NCBI RefSeq assembly: GCF_018131005.1
Contig: NZ_JAFCJK010000005.1
Location: 124,001-188,000, forward strand
Direction of reading: 5' to 3'
Source: Bradyrhizobium lablabi
GTDB taxonomy: Bacteria > Pseudomonadota > Alphaproteobacteria > Rhizobiales > Xanthobacteraceae
DNA: 64,000 nucleotides
Shown here: piece after piece, positions 17,224 through 26,418 of the stretch
How the letters are laid out: every line of letters begins with the position of its first letter
Position numbering within the stretch: position 1 is the first letter of the stretch
The notes under the pieces: generated by a model
Databases searched by the model: none
What the model was told of the DNA's origin: nothing
What the model saw: the letters and a program-made list of their open reading frames with translations, nothing else
Program-made: the position numbers and the translations under genes

Positions 17224-19358
17224 TTGTTCAGTTCCATGGCCGCGATCAAGCTGTCGCGGGTGATTGGAAGATTGCGGATGCGCAGGCCGAGGCAATCGAA
17301 CACGGCATTCGCAATCGCCGCGGTGACCGGACCATGCGCGGCTTCCCCGGCACCGACCGGATCGAGATCGGATCGCTGGATCACCTCGACCTCAACGTCC
17401 GGGACCTCGCTGAAGCGAAGGATCGGATAGTCCGACCAACTCGCGCTCGTGATCCGCTGCTGGTCGAAACGTACGCGCTCTTTCAGCGCCCAACTCACCG
17501 CCTGGATCGCGCCGCCTTCGATCTGATTGGCGACGCCATCGGGATTGATGGCCTCGCCGACATCCGCCGCGAGCGTCAGCTTCATCACACGAATGTCCTG
17601 ATCGCCCTCGACCTCAGCTATCGCTGCACAATAGGCGCCGGTGTTCTTGTAGCGCGCAAAGCCGATGCCGTGGCCGACGCCGGGCCGCCGCTCTGGCTTC
17701 CAACCGGCGCGCGTTGCCGCGCTGCGGATCACATCCCTGGCCCGCTCGTCGCGCAAATGGCGGAGGCGGAAGGCAACCGGATCCTCATTGCGTCCAGCGG
17801 CGATCTCATCCAGGAAAGACTCGATCGCGAACACATTGCCGTGGGCGCCGAGCGTCCGCAACGCCGAGGTGCGGACAGGCATGGTCAGCAGGCGATGGCT
17901 GGCAATCCGCCACGCCGGAAAATCGTAGAGCGGGATGGCATTGCGGTCTGCGCCGCCGCCATTGGCTTGCGGCGGATTGCTCGAAATCATCCGGGGAAAC
18001 GGCTTTTCCAGTTCGAAGGCCGCCAGCAGAGCGGGCTGCGCGGCGCGCCCCGGCCGGGCCGCATGACCGTTGCTCCAGACAGAGTGGCGCCAGTCGACGA
18101 CTTCACCAGCGGCGTCGAGATCGGCCTCGATCTCGATCACCATTGCGGCACCGAACGGCGCCTGCGTCATCTCATCCTGGCGCGACCACTGCACGCGTAC
18201 AGGCCGTCCGGGAACGGCCCTTGCCAGCAACACGGCATCGAGCGCGACGTCGTCGGCAGCATTGTGCCCGTAGCAGCCCGCGCCTTCCATATGCTCGACC
18301 GTTATGTTCTCGATCGGTAGCTTCAGCACCAGCGCCAGATCGGCGCGCAACAAGTAGACGCCCTGGCTATGCGTCCAGACCCGCACCTTGTCGGCGTCCC
18401 ATTGCGCGATCGCGCAGGATGGAGCGATCGAGGCGTGCGCAAGGTAGGGGCGGCTGTACTGCCGCGCGATCGTGCGGCTCTTCACTCGCGGCATCGACGC
18501 CGCTCTCTCATCGATCACTACTGGCTCTGATGGTTCAGCCTTCAGGAACGAGGCGAGATCGTTCTCGTCAGGCAAGGTCTCCGCTTGAGACCATGTCGCT
18601 CCCTTCTGCAAGGCCTTGAGGGCGGCCTCGACGCAATGCTCGGTCTCACCGACTACGCCGGTGAAACTGCCGTCGCGCGCGATGGCGACCACGCCAGCGA
18701 TCGCCCGCGCTCCGTCCTCCTTCAATTCCAGCAGCTTTGCGCGCGCGGTGTCCGGGCGCATCACGCGGCCGTGAAGCATGCCGGGCAACACCTGATCGTG
18801 AATGAAGCGCGGACATGAAAAGACCTTGTCGGGAATGTCGAGCCGCTGCGTTGAGCGCCCCGCAAGCGTGCGTTGCGCGACAGGTTTTGGCATGACGGCA
18901 GCTGTCGCGTCACGATCCAGAACAACGTCATCGGCCAGTTCCCAGTAGCTGGTCGTGACATTGCCCGGTCCGGAGATCGTGCCGTCCTGGATCGACAGCG
19001 CGTCGGCCGCTACACCGAGCCGGTCAGATGCCGCCGTAAGGAAAATGTGGCGCGCTTCAGCGCAGGCGTGCCGCAACGCGCGGCCGGATTGCTGGATCGA
19101 GAGGCTGCCGGAGGTGACGCCTTCGTTAGGGCTCATCGCCGTCGAGGCGCGCACCATGCGCACGCGCGAGATTTCGACGTCGAGTTCGTCGGCCGCAATT
19201 TGCGCCAGCGCCGTGACGATACCCTGGCCGATCTCGACCTTTCCCGGCGAAACGGTAACCTCGCCGTCGGCCGAAAATTTCAGCCATGACGACAGTTTCG
19301 GGTTCGCCGCGAGGTTGACCGGGAGTCCCGCCGCGGAGCTGGGAGCTTGCTGGTTCAT
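17220..19358 (-). CDS. Molybdopterin-binding large subunit, isoquinoline/aldehyde oxidoreductase type
   Basis: 712 residues from ATG at 19358 (MNQQAPSSAAGLPVNLAANP), whose ATGA overlaps the stop of the 2Fe-2S gene upstream. The N terminus (SSWLKFSADGEVTVSPGKVE followed by IGQGIVTALAQIAADELDV) is that of the single-chain large subunits related to isoquinoline 1-oxidoreductase beta. Near the end, VGAGEAAHGPVTAAIANAVF contains the catalytic Glu, and AADVGEAINPDGVANQIEGG is the conserved cofactor loop. No twin-arginine signal is seen, unlike many isoquinoline-type relatives, so the enzyme may be cytoplasmic. It forms a heterodimer with the ferredoxin-like subunit; the substrate is probably an N-heterocycle or aldehyde, undetermined. 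Confidence 0.88.
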   Translation of the reverse strand: MNQQAPSSAAGLPVNLAANPKLSSWLKFSADGEVTVSPGKVEIGQGIVTALAQIAADELDVEISRVRMVRASTAMSPNEGVTSGSLSIQQSGRALRHACAEARHIFLTAASDRLGVAADALSIQDGTISGPGNVTTSYWELADDVVLDRDATAAVMPKPVAQRTLAGRSTQRLDIPDKVFSCPRFIHDQVLPGMLHGRVMRPDTARAKLLELKEDGARAIAGVVAIARDGSFTGVVGETEHCVEAALKALQKGATWSQAETLPDENDLASFLKAEPSEPVVIDERAASMPRVKSRTIARQYSRPYLAHASIAPSCAIAQWDADKVRVWTHSQGVYLLRADLALVLKLPIENITVEHMEGAGCYGHNAADDVALDAVLLARAVPGRPVRVQWSRQDEMTQAPFGAAMVIEIEADLDAAGEVVDWRHSVWSNGHAARPGRAAQPALLAAFELEKPFPRMISSNPPQANGGGADRNAIPLYDFPAWRIASHRLLTMPVRTSALRTLGAHGNVFAIESFLDEIAAGRNEDPVAFRLRHLRDERARDVIRSAATRAGWKPERRPGVGHGIGFARYKNTGAYCAAIAEVEGDQDIRVMKLTLAADVGEAINPDGVANQIEGGAIQAVSWALKERVRFDQQRITSASWSDYPILRFSEVPDVEVEVIQRSDLDPVGAGEAAHGPVTAAIANAVFDCLGLRIRNLPITRDSLIAAMELNK

Positions 19359-19825
19359 CCGGCCGCCATCTCCGCGGCCGCGCGCAGCACCGCTCGCACC
19401 ATACGGTTGTGCGATCCGCAGCGACAAAGATTGCCATCGAGGGCCTCCTTCACCTCACTGCTGGACGGCGAAGGATTTCGCTTCAACAGCGCCGCCGCGC
19501 TGATCAGGATGCCGGATACACAATAGCCGCATTGCAATGCCTGTTCGGCTATGAATGCCCGCTGCAGTGGGTGTGGCCGCTTTGCGGTGCCGAGACCCTC
19601 GAGCGTCGTGACGTCCTTACCGGCGACCGACCAGAGCGGCGTATCGCAGGAGGCTATCGCCCGATCGCCGATCAGGACGTTGCAGGCGCCGCATTCACCA
19701 GCGCCGCAGCCGAAATGCGCCCCCGTTACAGCAAGAGATCCACGCAAGACGTCGAGCAGCGACCGGTCGGGGTCGGCGTCGACATTGGTATCGACGCCAT
19801 TGAGGCGAAATCGAATACTTGGCAT
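19355..19825 (-). CDS. 2Fe-2S small subunit of molybdenum hydroxylase (CoxS/IorA-like)
   Basis: 156 residues. Two 2Fe-2S clusters are predicted: the plant-ferredoxin motif in GAHFGCGAGECGACNVLIGD with the fourth Cys in IASC (residues about 38-60), and the C-terminal helical motif LQCGYCVSGILISAAALL plus GNLCRCGSHNRMVRA (residues about 95-145). It passes electrons from the molybdenum site in the large subunit to an acceptor; no FAD subunit or cytochrome is encoded next door, so the acceptor is unknown. The 4-base overlap with the large-subunit gene indicates coupling. Confidence 0.92.
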   Translation of the reverse strand: MPSIRFRLNGVDTNVDADPDRSLLDVLRGSLAVTGAHFGCGAGECGACNVLIGDRAIASCDTPLWSVAGKDVTTLEGLGTAKRPHPLQRAFIAEQALQCGYCVSGILISAAALLKRNPSPSSSEVKEALDGNLCRCGSHNRMVRAVLRAAAEMAAG

Positions 19826-19847
19826 GGCGCCCTCGTGCTGCGGCGAG

Positions 19848-20822
19848 CTATTGGGTCTTCTCGAACCTCTTGACGACTTCAGCCCACTTCACAATATCGC
19901 CGCGCAGGAATTTGTCGAATTCCTCCGGCGACATCGCCATGGCTACGGCACCCTGATCCGACCAGAGCTTGACGATATCCGGCCGCTTGATCGCGGCGTT
20001 CACGGCAGCGTTGAGCTTGTCGATGACAGGCTTTGGCGTCCCCGCCGGTGCCATCAGGCCGAGCCAGATCGTCGCCTCATAGCCCGGAACGCCAGCTTCG
20101 ATCACAGTCGGAACATTGGGGAGCACTGTCGAGCGCGCCTTGCCCGTTGTCGCCAGCGCGCGGACCTGATTTCCGGCAACATTTGGCGCCATCGTTGGCA
20201 CCGCGTCGATCATCATCTGGACCTGGCCACCGAGCACTCCGCTGCGGGCTTCGCCGCTGTTGCGGTAGGGCACATGCACGACGTCGATGCCTGCCATCGT
20301 TTTGAACAGCTCGCCGGCCATGTGATAGGGAGTACCTTGGCCGGACGAAGCGTAGTTCAACTTCCCTGGCTGGGCTTTTGCAAGTGCGATGAATTCCTGC
20401 AGCGTCTTCGCCTGCACGGCCGGGTGGACGACGATCACGAGGTCGGAATAATTCAGCGGCGCGATCGGTGCGAGGTCACGCATCAACTCGTATTTGCGCT
20501 GCGGCACCAGCGATTCATTGGCGGTCTGGGTGTTCGACATCATCAGCAGGGTGTAGCCGTCGGCGGGTGCCTTCGCGACCTCCAGCGTGCCGATCACGCC
20601 GCCGGCGCCGGTGCGGTTCTCGACGACGAAGGGCTGGCCGAAGTTTTCCTGCAGGATGCTGCCGATCTGGCGTGCAGTGACGTCCGCCGGGCCGCCGGGA
20701 CCAAACGGAACGATGATCTTGACCGGCCGGTTGGGATAATCCTGTGCGGCTGCCGGTGACCCAATGATCGGTGCGGTGAGTAGGGCCGCAGCCAGCGCCA
20801 GCACGAACCTCGAGCCCGCCAT
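19848..20822 (-). CDS. Bug/TctC-family periplasmic binding protein
   Basis: 324 residues. A Sec signal (MAGSRFVLALAAALLTAPIIGSPAAAQ, longer than twenty residues in all) precedes DYPNRPVKIIVPFGPGGPAD, a canonical Bug opening. Other family marks: VENRTGAGGVIGTLEVAKAP, LNYASSGQGTPYHMAGELF and HVPYRNSGEARSGVLGGQV. It is the first gene of the minus-strand set that continues into the molybdenum hydroxylase (22-bp gap). It may therefore capture the substrate of that enzyme. No membrane partner is encoded nearby. Confidence 0.88.
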   Translation of the reverse strand: MAGSRFVLALAAALLTAPIIGSPAAAQDYPNRPVKIIVPFGPGGPADVTARQIGSILQENFGQPFVVENRTGAGGVIGTLEVAKAPADGYTLLMMSNTQTANESLVPQRKYELMRDLAPIAPLNYSDLVIVVHPAVQAKTLQEFIALAKAQPGKLNYASSGQGTPYHMAGELFKTMAGIDVVHVPYRNSGEARSGVLGGQVQMMIDAVPTMAPNVAGNQVRALATTGKARSTVLPNVPTVIEAGVPGYEATIWLGLMAPAGTPKPVIDKLNAAVNAAIKRPDIVKLWSDQGAVAMAMSPEEFDKFLRGDIVKWAEVVKRFEKTQ

Positions 20823-20884
20823 GAAAATTCTCCCTCGACTTTAGTCTTCTTTCTTGATCACAAGTCTAGCTGCAACGTAAAGCA

Positions 20885-20899
20885 TCTGTCGACGACAGA
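20885..20899. promoter_or_regulatory. 15-bp palindrome in a divergent promoter region
   Basis: TCTGTCGACGACAGA is a perfect 7+1+7 inverted repeat lying between two divergently read binding-protein genes (starts at 20822 minus and 20972 plus). Position suits a regulator site controlling both; no regulator gene is adjacent. Confidence 0.35.
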
Positions 20900-20971
20900 C
20901 TCCGTTTCCCGCATAGGAATAAAAGATGGGGAGCGGTGTACCCAACTTCGCCATCAAGCGCGGGGAAGCAC

Positions 20972-22042
20972 ATGAGGAAACGTCTTGGGATGTCACGCCG
21001 CGACGTGCTGAAGGGCACTGGAGCGGTCATTGCGGGGGCAGCCTTTTCGACGCGGGTCATCGCCGCTGCGCCACCGGCGGAGTCGATCACGCCCGCGCTG
21101 ATCGAAGCCGCGAAAAAAGAAGGTCAGATCGTCTACTACACCTCAACGGATCTGCCAGTCGCGGAGAAGCTGGCAAAGGCGTTCGAGGCGAAATATCCCG
21201 GCATAGCCGTGCGCGTTGAGCGCACCGGTGCCGAACGTGTCTTTCAACGCATCGGCCAGGAATATTCGAGCAACATTCACGCGGTCGACGTCGTCAATTC
21301 CTCGGACGCCGCGCACTTCATCGTCTGGAAGCGCGACGGCGTCCTTGCACAATACGTCCCAGAGGATGTCGCTAAATTCTATCCGGAGGACCATCGCGAC
21401 GCGGACGGGCAGTTCGCGAGCTTCCGCGTCTGGCTCTCGATCATCGCCTACAACACCAGCCTGGTAAAGCCGGAGGATGCACCAAGGAGCTTTGCCGACC
21501 TGCTCGATCCAAAATGGAAGGGCAAGATCGTGAAGGCGCATCCCGGCTACAGCGGCACCATCATGACCGCAACTTACCAGATGCAGCGCGACCTTGGCTG
21601 GGGCTATTTCGAGAAGCTCGCCAAGCAGAACATCATGCAGGTGCAGTCCTCGGCCGATCCGCCCAAGAAGCTAGACCTCGGCGAGCGCGCCGTGATGGCC
21701 GATGGCAATGAATACAATATTTTCCAGATGAAGGAATCCGGTCGTCCGGTCGAGCCGGTCTATGCCACCGAAGGTTCACCCTTGATCATCGGGCCAAACG
21801 GCATCTTCAAGGCCTGCCCGCATCCGAACGCGGCAAGGTTGTTCCAGTCGTTCGCGCTGGGCCGCGAGGCGCAGCAACTCATCATCGATGTCGGCGGATT
21901 GCGCTCGGTGCACGCACAGACCCAGGAGAAGGCCGGCCGCAAGCCGTTGAAGGACATCAAGACGATGAAGGACGATGCCGCAGCGGTGGAGCGGGAAGGC
22001 GAGTCAATCAAGTCGCGCTACACGCGAATCTTCCGCGTCTGA
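20972..22042 (+). CDS. Extracellular solute-binding protein, family 1 (Fe3+/polyamine-type fold), Tat signal
   Basis: 356 residues from ATG at 20972, preceded by GGGGAAG. An internal ATG (20990) with GAGGAAA upstream is an alternative. The Tat motif SRRDVLKG is followed by a hydrophobic stretch ending near VIAAAPPAES. The mature part (EAAKKEGQIVYYTSTDLPVA, FEAKYPGIAVRVERTGAERV) resembles FbpA/FutA-type binders, and DLLDPKWKGKIVKAHPGYSG is the typical domain-crossing segment. There is no permease or ATPase in the vicinity, so it is either an orphan receptor or shares a distant transporter. It is followed 5 bp later by a MmgE/PrpD gene, suggesting a common catabolic unit. Confidence 0.87.
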   Translation: MRKRLGMSRRDVLKGTGAVIAGAAFSTRVIAAAPPAESITPALIEAAKKEGQIVYYTSTDLPVAEKLAKAFEAKYPGIAVRVERTGAERVFQRIGQEYSSNIHAVDVVNSSDAAHFIVWKRDGVLAQYVPEDVAKFYPEDHRDADGQFASFRVWLSIIAYNTSLVKPEDAPRSFADLLDPKWKGKIVKAHPGYSGTIMTATYQMQRDLGWGYFEKLAKQNIMQVQSSADPPKKLDLGERAVMADGNEYNIFQMKESGRPVEPVYATEGSPLIIGPNGIFKACPHPNAARLFQSFALGREAQQLIIDVGGLRSVHAQTQEKAGRKPLKDIKTMKDDAAAVEREGESIKSRYTRIFRV

Positions 22043-22047
22043 CGCGC

Positions 22048-23421
22048 ATGAGCTCGATTTCGCTAGGGATGTCTGTCGCCGAAACGCTGGCGGAGAGGAT
22101 CGCTGCGCTCAGGCCAGGAACGCTCCCGGCCGTCACCGTCGGCAAATGCGAACATCTCCTGACCGATGTCGTCGGTCTCTGCGTCGCCGCGCGCAATGAA
22201 AACTATGTCAGAAGCGCGCTCGCCGGCTGCGACGATGACGGCTCATGTACCGCGATCGGGCATGCGCGGACATTGAACGCGGCCGGTGCAGCCTTTGTCA
22301 ACGGCACGGCCGCGCATGGCGAGGATTTTGACGATACGTTCGAGGGCGGTCCAGTGCATGCCGGCGCTGTCGTCGTGCCGGCGGTACTGGCGGCCTGCGA
22401 GCGGCACAATCCCGATGGCCGCATGGCGCTCATCGGGATCGCCGTCGGCACGGAGGTGTTGTGCCGTCTCAGCCTCGTGGTGCCCAAGGCGGTGCACAAG
22501 GCGGGTTTTCATCCGACCGCGGTCTTTGGCGCAATCGGTGCCGCGGCTGGCGTCGCTGCCGCGCTTGGGCTGACTGCCCGGCAGATCGTCGATGCGTTCG
22601 GCATCGCCGGCAGTATGGCAGGGGGGATCATCGAATATCTCGCCGAGGGAGCATGGACCAAGCGGCTGCACGCCGGCTGGGCCGCGCAATCGGGCATTCG
22701 CGCGGCGCTGTTGGCACGCGGCGGCTTCGTCGGCCCGCGCACGGTTTTCGAGGGCGTGCACGGGCTGTTTCACGGCTTCGCGCACACCACGAACGGAGAT
22801 TACGAGGCGCTGGTCGGGGATTTCGGCGCGCGCTGGGTCACCGACACGCTGGCATTCAAGGCGTATCCGTGCGGGACAATGGCGCAGCCCTACATCGATT
22901 GCGCCCGTCGGCTCGCGGCACGCGGCGTGCGGCCCGAGGACGTGATCGAGATCATTTGCGAGGTGGCCGAGGGGACCGTGCACAGGCTCTGGGAGCCGCT
23001 CGGCGACAAGCAGCGTCCGCCCAATGGCTATGCGGCCAAATTCGCGACACCCTATTTGCTCGCGACCGGATTTGTTCATGGTGGCGTTGGGCTTGGCGCT
23101 TTCACGGAAAGTGCAATTCAAGATGCGCGGGTGTTGGCCCTCGCGGCCAAGGTGACGTTCGCGATCGATCCGGAAAATCCCTATCCGAGCAACTACACTG
23201 GCCATGTCCGCGCAAAGCTGAGAGATGGCAGCGTGGTTGAGGAGCGGCAGCCCTATTTGCGCGGCGGAGCGAACGAGCCGTTGACGCACCGGGATCTGAT
23301 CGACAAGTTCAATCTCAGCGTTGCGCATGGCCGCTGGAGCACCGAACAGAGAGACGTTGTATTGCAACTGCTGGCGGGGCTGTATGGCGGCCGCATCGAT
23401 CTTTCACGCCTGCGCGGGTAG
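22048..23421 (+). CDS. MmgE/PrpD-family protein
   Basis: 457 residues. The family includes 2-methylcitrate dehydratase and cis-aconitate decarboxylase. Typical features are GTAAHGEDFDDTFEGGPVHA (residues about 92-110), which carries the conserved DDT and His of the active-site region, and FKAYPCGTMAQPYIDCARRL (about 270). It acts in the cytoplasm on a tricarboxylate-like or related hydroxyacid. The neighbouring binding protein (5 bp upstream) and short-chain dehydrogenase (7 bp downstream) make an operon likely. Paralogues in this family are numerous and often not methylcitrate enzymes, so specificity is left open. Confidence 0.9.
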   Translation: MSSISLGMSVAETLAERIAALRPGTLPAVTVGKCEHLLTDVVGLCVAARNENYVRSALAGCDDDGSCTAIGHARTLNAAGAAFVNGTAAHGEDFDDTFEGGPVHAGAVVVPAVLAACERHNPDGRMALIGIAVGTEVLCRLSLVVPKAVHKAGFHPTAVFGAIGAAAGVAAALGLTARQIVDAFGIAGSMAGGIIEYLAEGAWTKRLHAGWAAQSGIRAALLARGGFVGPRTVFEGVHGLFHGFAHTTNGDYEALVGDFGARWVTDTLAFKAYPCGTMAQPYIDCARRLAARGVRPEDVIEIICEVAEGTVHRLWEPLGDKQRPPNGYAAKFATPYLLATGFVHGGVGLGAFTESAIQDARVLALAAKVTFAIDPENPYPSNYTGHVRAKLRDGSVVEERQPYLRGGANEPLTHRDLIDKFNLSVAHGRWSTEQRDVVLQLLAGLYGGRIDLSRLRG

Positions 23422-23427
23422 GTGCTT

Positions 23428-24171
<744 letters not shown>

Positions 24172-24255
24172 CGCATGGCTTGTGCACGGTTTTCGCGCGA
24201 ACTGAGCTCATAAATAACCTCGGCGGACAGGTAAATTGGTGTTACCTATTTGGCC

Positions 24256-26352
24256 ATGAACCAGCACGCGAAGATCGATATCGGCCATTCCACCTGTCCA
24301 CACGATTGCCCCTCGGCATGCGCGTTGGACGTCGAAGTGATCGACGGCCGCTCGATTGGCCGAGTACGCGGATCAAAACGACAGACTTATACCGCTGGCG
24401 TGGTCTGCGCCAAGGTTGCCCGTTACGCAGAGCGGATACACCACCCCGACAGGCTGATGCACCCGATGCGCCGGACCGGTCCGAAGGGCTCCGGCCATTT
24501 TGCGCAGATCTCATGGGACGAGGCGCTCGACGAAATCGCCGCGCGGTTCGACGCCGCCGAGGGCGAGTTCGGTGCGCAATCGGTCTGGCCCTATTACTAC
24601 GCCGGCACCATGGGGCTGGTGATGCGCGACGGGATCAATCGCCTGTCGCACGTCAAGAAATACTCCCGCTTCTATTCGACGATCTGCGCCAACATCGCGC
24701 GCGTCGGGTTCGCCGTTGGCACCGGCAAGATCGCCGGCGTCGATCCGCGAGAAATGGGCGTCTCCGACCTCGTCGTAATCTGGGGCACCAATCCGGTGAA
24801 CACCCAGGTCAACGTCATGACGCACGCGATGCGCGCCCGGAAGGAGCGGGGTGCCAAGATCGCCGCGATCGATATCTACAACAACGACACCATGAAGCAG
24901 GCTGATATCAAGATCATCCTGCGTCCCGGCACCGATGCAGCGTTCGCCTGCGGTGTGATGCATGTGCTGTTCCGCGAAGCCTACGCGGATCGGGCGTATA
25001 TGGAGCAGTACACCGATTGTCCGTCCGAGCTTGAAGCGCATCTCGAGACCCGCACGCCCGAATGGGCGTCGGCGATCTCGGGCGTGCCGGTCGAGGAGAT
25101 CGAGGCGTTCGCGCGCCTGGTCGGCCAGACCAAGCGATCGTTCTTCCGGCTGGGATACGGCTTCACCCGGAGTCGCAATGGGGCAGCCCAGATGCATGCG
25201 GCGCTGTGCATCCCGGCGGTAACGGGAGCTTGGCAGTACGAAGGCGGCGGCGCGTTCTTCAACAATGCCGCGATCTGGCGGTTCAACGAATCCGTGATCG
25301 AGGGGCATGACGCGATCGACCATTCGACGCGCTGGCTCGATCAGTCGAAAATCGGTCGCATCCTGACCGGCAATGCGGAGGCGCTAAAGGGCGGACCGCC
25401 GGTCAAGGCGATGCTGATCCAGAACACCAACCCCATGACGGTTGCCCCGGAGCAGACGCTGGTCCGTGAAGGCTTCGCGCGAGACGACCTGTTCGTCGCG
25501 GTGCATGAGCAGTTCATGACCGAGACGGCGCTGATGGCCGACATCGTCCTGCCGGCAACCATGTTCATGGAGCACGACGATCTCTACTATGGCGGCGGGC
25601 ATCAGCACATTTCGGTCGGCCCCAAGCTGATCGATCCTCCGGCTGAATGCCGCTCCAACCATCAGGTAATTCAGGCACTCGGTCGACGCCTCAAGGCCGT
25701 GCATCCCGGGTTCGAGATGTCACCGCGCGAACTGATCGACGTGACGCTCAAGAAGAGCGGCCATGGCGACATCGAAAGCCTCGAGGCTGATCTGTGGCGT
25801 GACTTGCAGCCGGATTTCCGGACATCACACTACCTCGACGGTTTCGCGCATGCGGACGGGAAGTTCCATTTCAAGGCCGATTGGGCCAATCCGCCGTTCG
25901 GCAGGTCGGGTCTCGGTCCCTGGGAGCAGATGCCGTCACTGCCTGATCATTGGACCATTATCGAGGAAGCCGACGAGCAGCATCCGTTCCGGCTCGCGAC
26001 CTCGCCTTCGCGCGGCTACCTCAACACCAGTTTCAACGAGACACCCGGATCCCAAGCCCGTGAGGGCGTGCCGACCGTGATGATCCATCCGGACGACGCG
26101 GCGGCGCTTTCGATCGCCGATGGCGACCCAGTGACGCTCGGCAATATGCGCGGCGAGACCACGCTGACCGCGAAATTGTTCGATGGCTTGCGCCGAGGAG
26201 TCTTGATCGCCGAATCCATCCACCCGAACAAAGCCCATATCGGCGGGCGCGGCATCAACACGCTGACCGGCGCCGACGTGGTCGCACCTGTCGGCGGGGC
26301 CGCGTTCCATGACAACAAGGTCTGGGTGAGGAAGGCGCCGACCGCCGCATAA
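24256..26352 (+). CDS. Stand-alone molybdopterin oxidoreductase (DMSO reductase family)
   Basis: 698 residues from ATG at 24256; a TTG two codons upstream is possible and the ribosome site is weak. The N-terminal 4Fe-4S motif is visible as C14, C18 and C22 (TCPHDCPSACALDV) with C51 in GVVCAKV. The molybdopterin domains follow: VSDLVVIWGTNPVNTQVN, LRPGTDAAFACGVMHVL, VKAMLIQNTNPMTVAPEQ and a C-terminal dinucleotide-binding barrel (IHPDDAAALSIADGDPVTLG). There is no Tat signal, so it is cytoplasmic. No iron-sulfur or membrane partner is encoded alongside. It resembles the formate dehydrogenase/YyaE-like branch of unknown substrate. The Mo-ligating residue cannot be assigned with confidence. Confidence 0.88.
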   Translation: MNQHAKIDIGHSTCPHDCPSACALDVEVIDGRSIGRVRGSKRQTYTAGVVCAKVARYAERIHHPDRLMHPMRRTGPKGSGHFAQISWDEALDEIAARFDAAEGEFGAQSVWPYYYAGTMGLVMRDGINRLSHVKKYSRFYSTICANIARVGFAVGTGKIAGVDPREMGVSDLVVIWGTNPVNTQVNVMTHAMRARKERGAKIAAIDIYNNDTMKQADIKIILRPGTDAAFACGVMHVLFREAYADRAYMEQYTDCPSELEAHLETRTPEWASAISGVPVEEIEAFARLVGQTKRSFFRLGYGFTRSRNGAAQMHAALCIPAVTGAWQYEGGGAFFNNAAIWRFNESVIEGHDAIDHSTRWLDQSKIGRILTGNAEALKGGPPVKAMLIQNTNPMTVAPEQTLVREGFARDDLFVAVHEQFMTETALMADIVLPATMFMEHDDLYYGGGHQHISVGPKLIDPPAECRSNHQVIQALGRRLKAVHPGFEMSPRELIDVTLKKSGHGDIESLEADLWRDLQPDFRTSHYLDGFAHADGKFHFKADWANPPFGRSGLGPWEQMPSLPDHWTIIEEADEQHPFRLATSPSRGYLNTSFNETPGSQAREGVPTVMIHPDDAAALSIADGDPVTLGNMRGETTLTAKLFDGLRRGVLIAESIHPNKAHIGGRGINTLTGADVVAPVGGAAFHDNKVWVRKAPTAA

Positions 26353-26418
26353 ATCCTGCTTGCGGTCGGAACCGATCCTGCCGCAAATGTAAGGTATAAA
26401 CGGCGATAGGCGGCGAAC

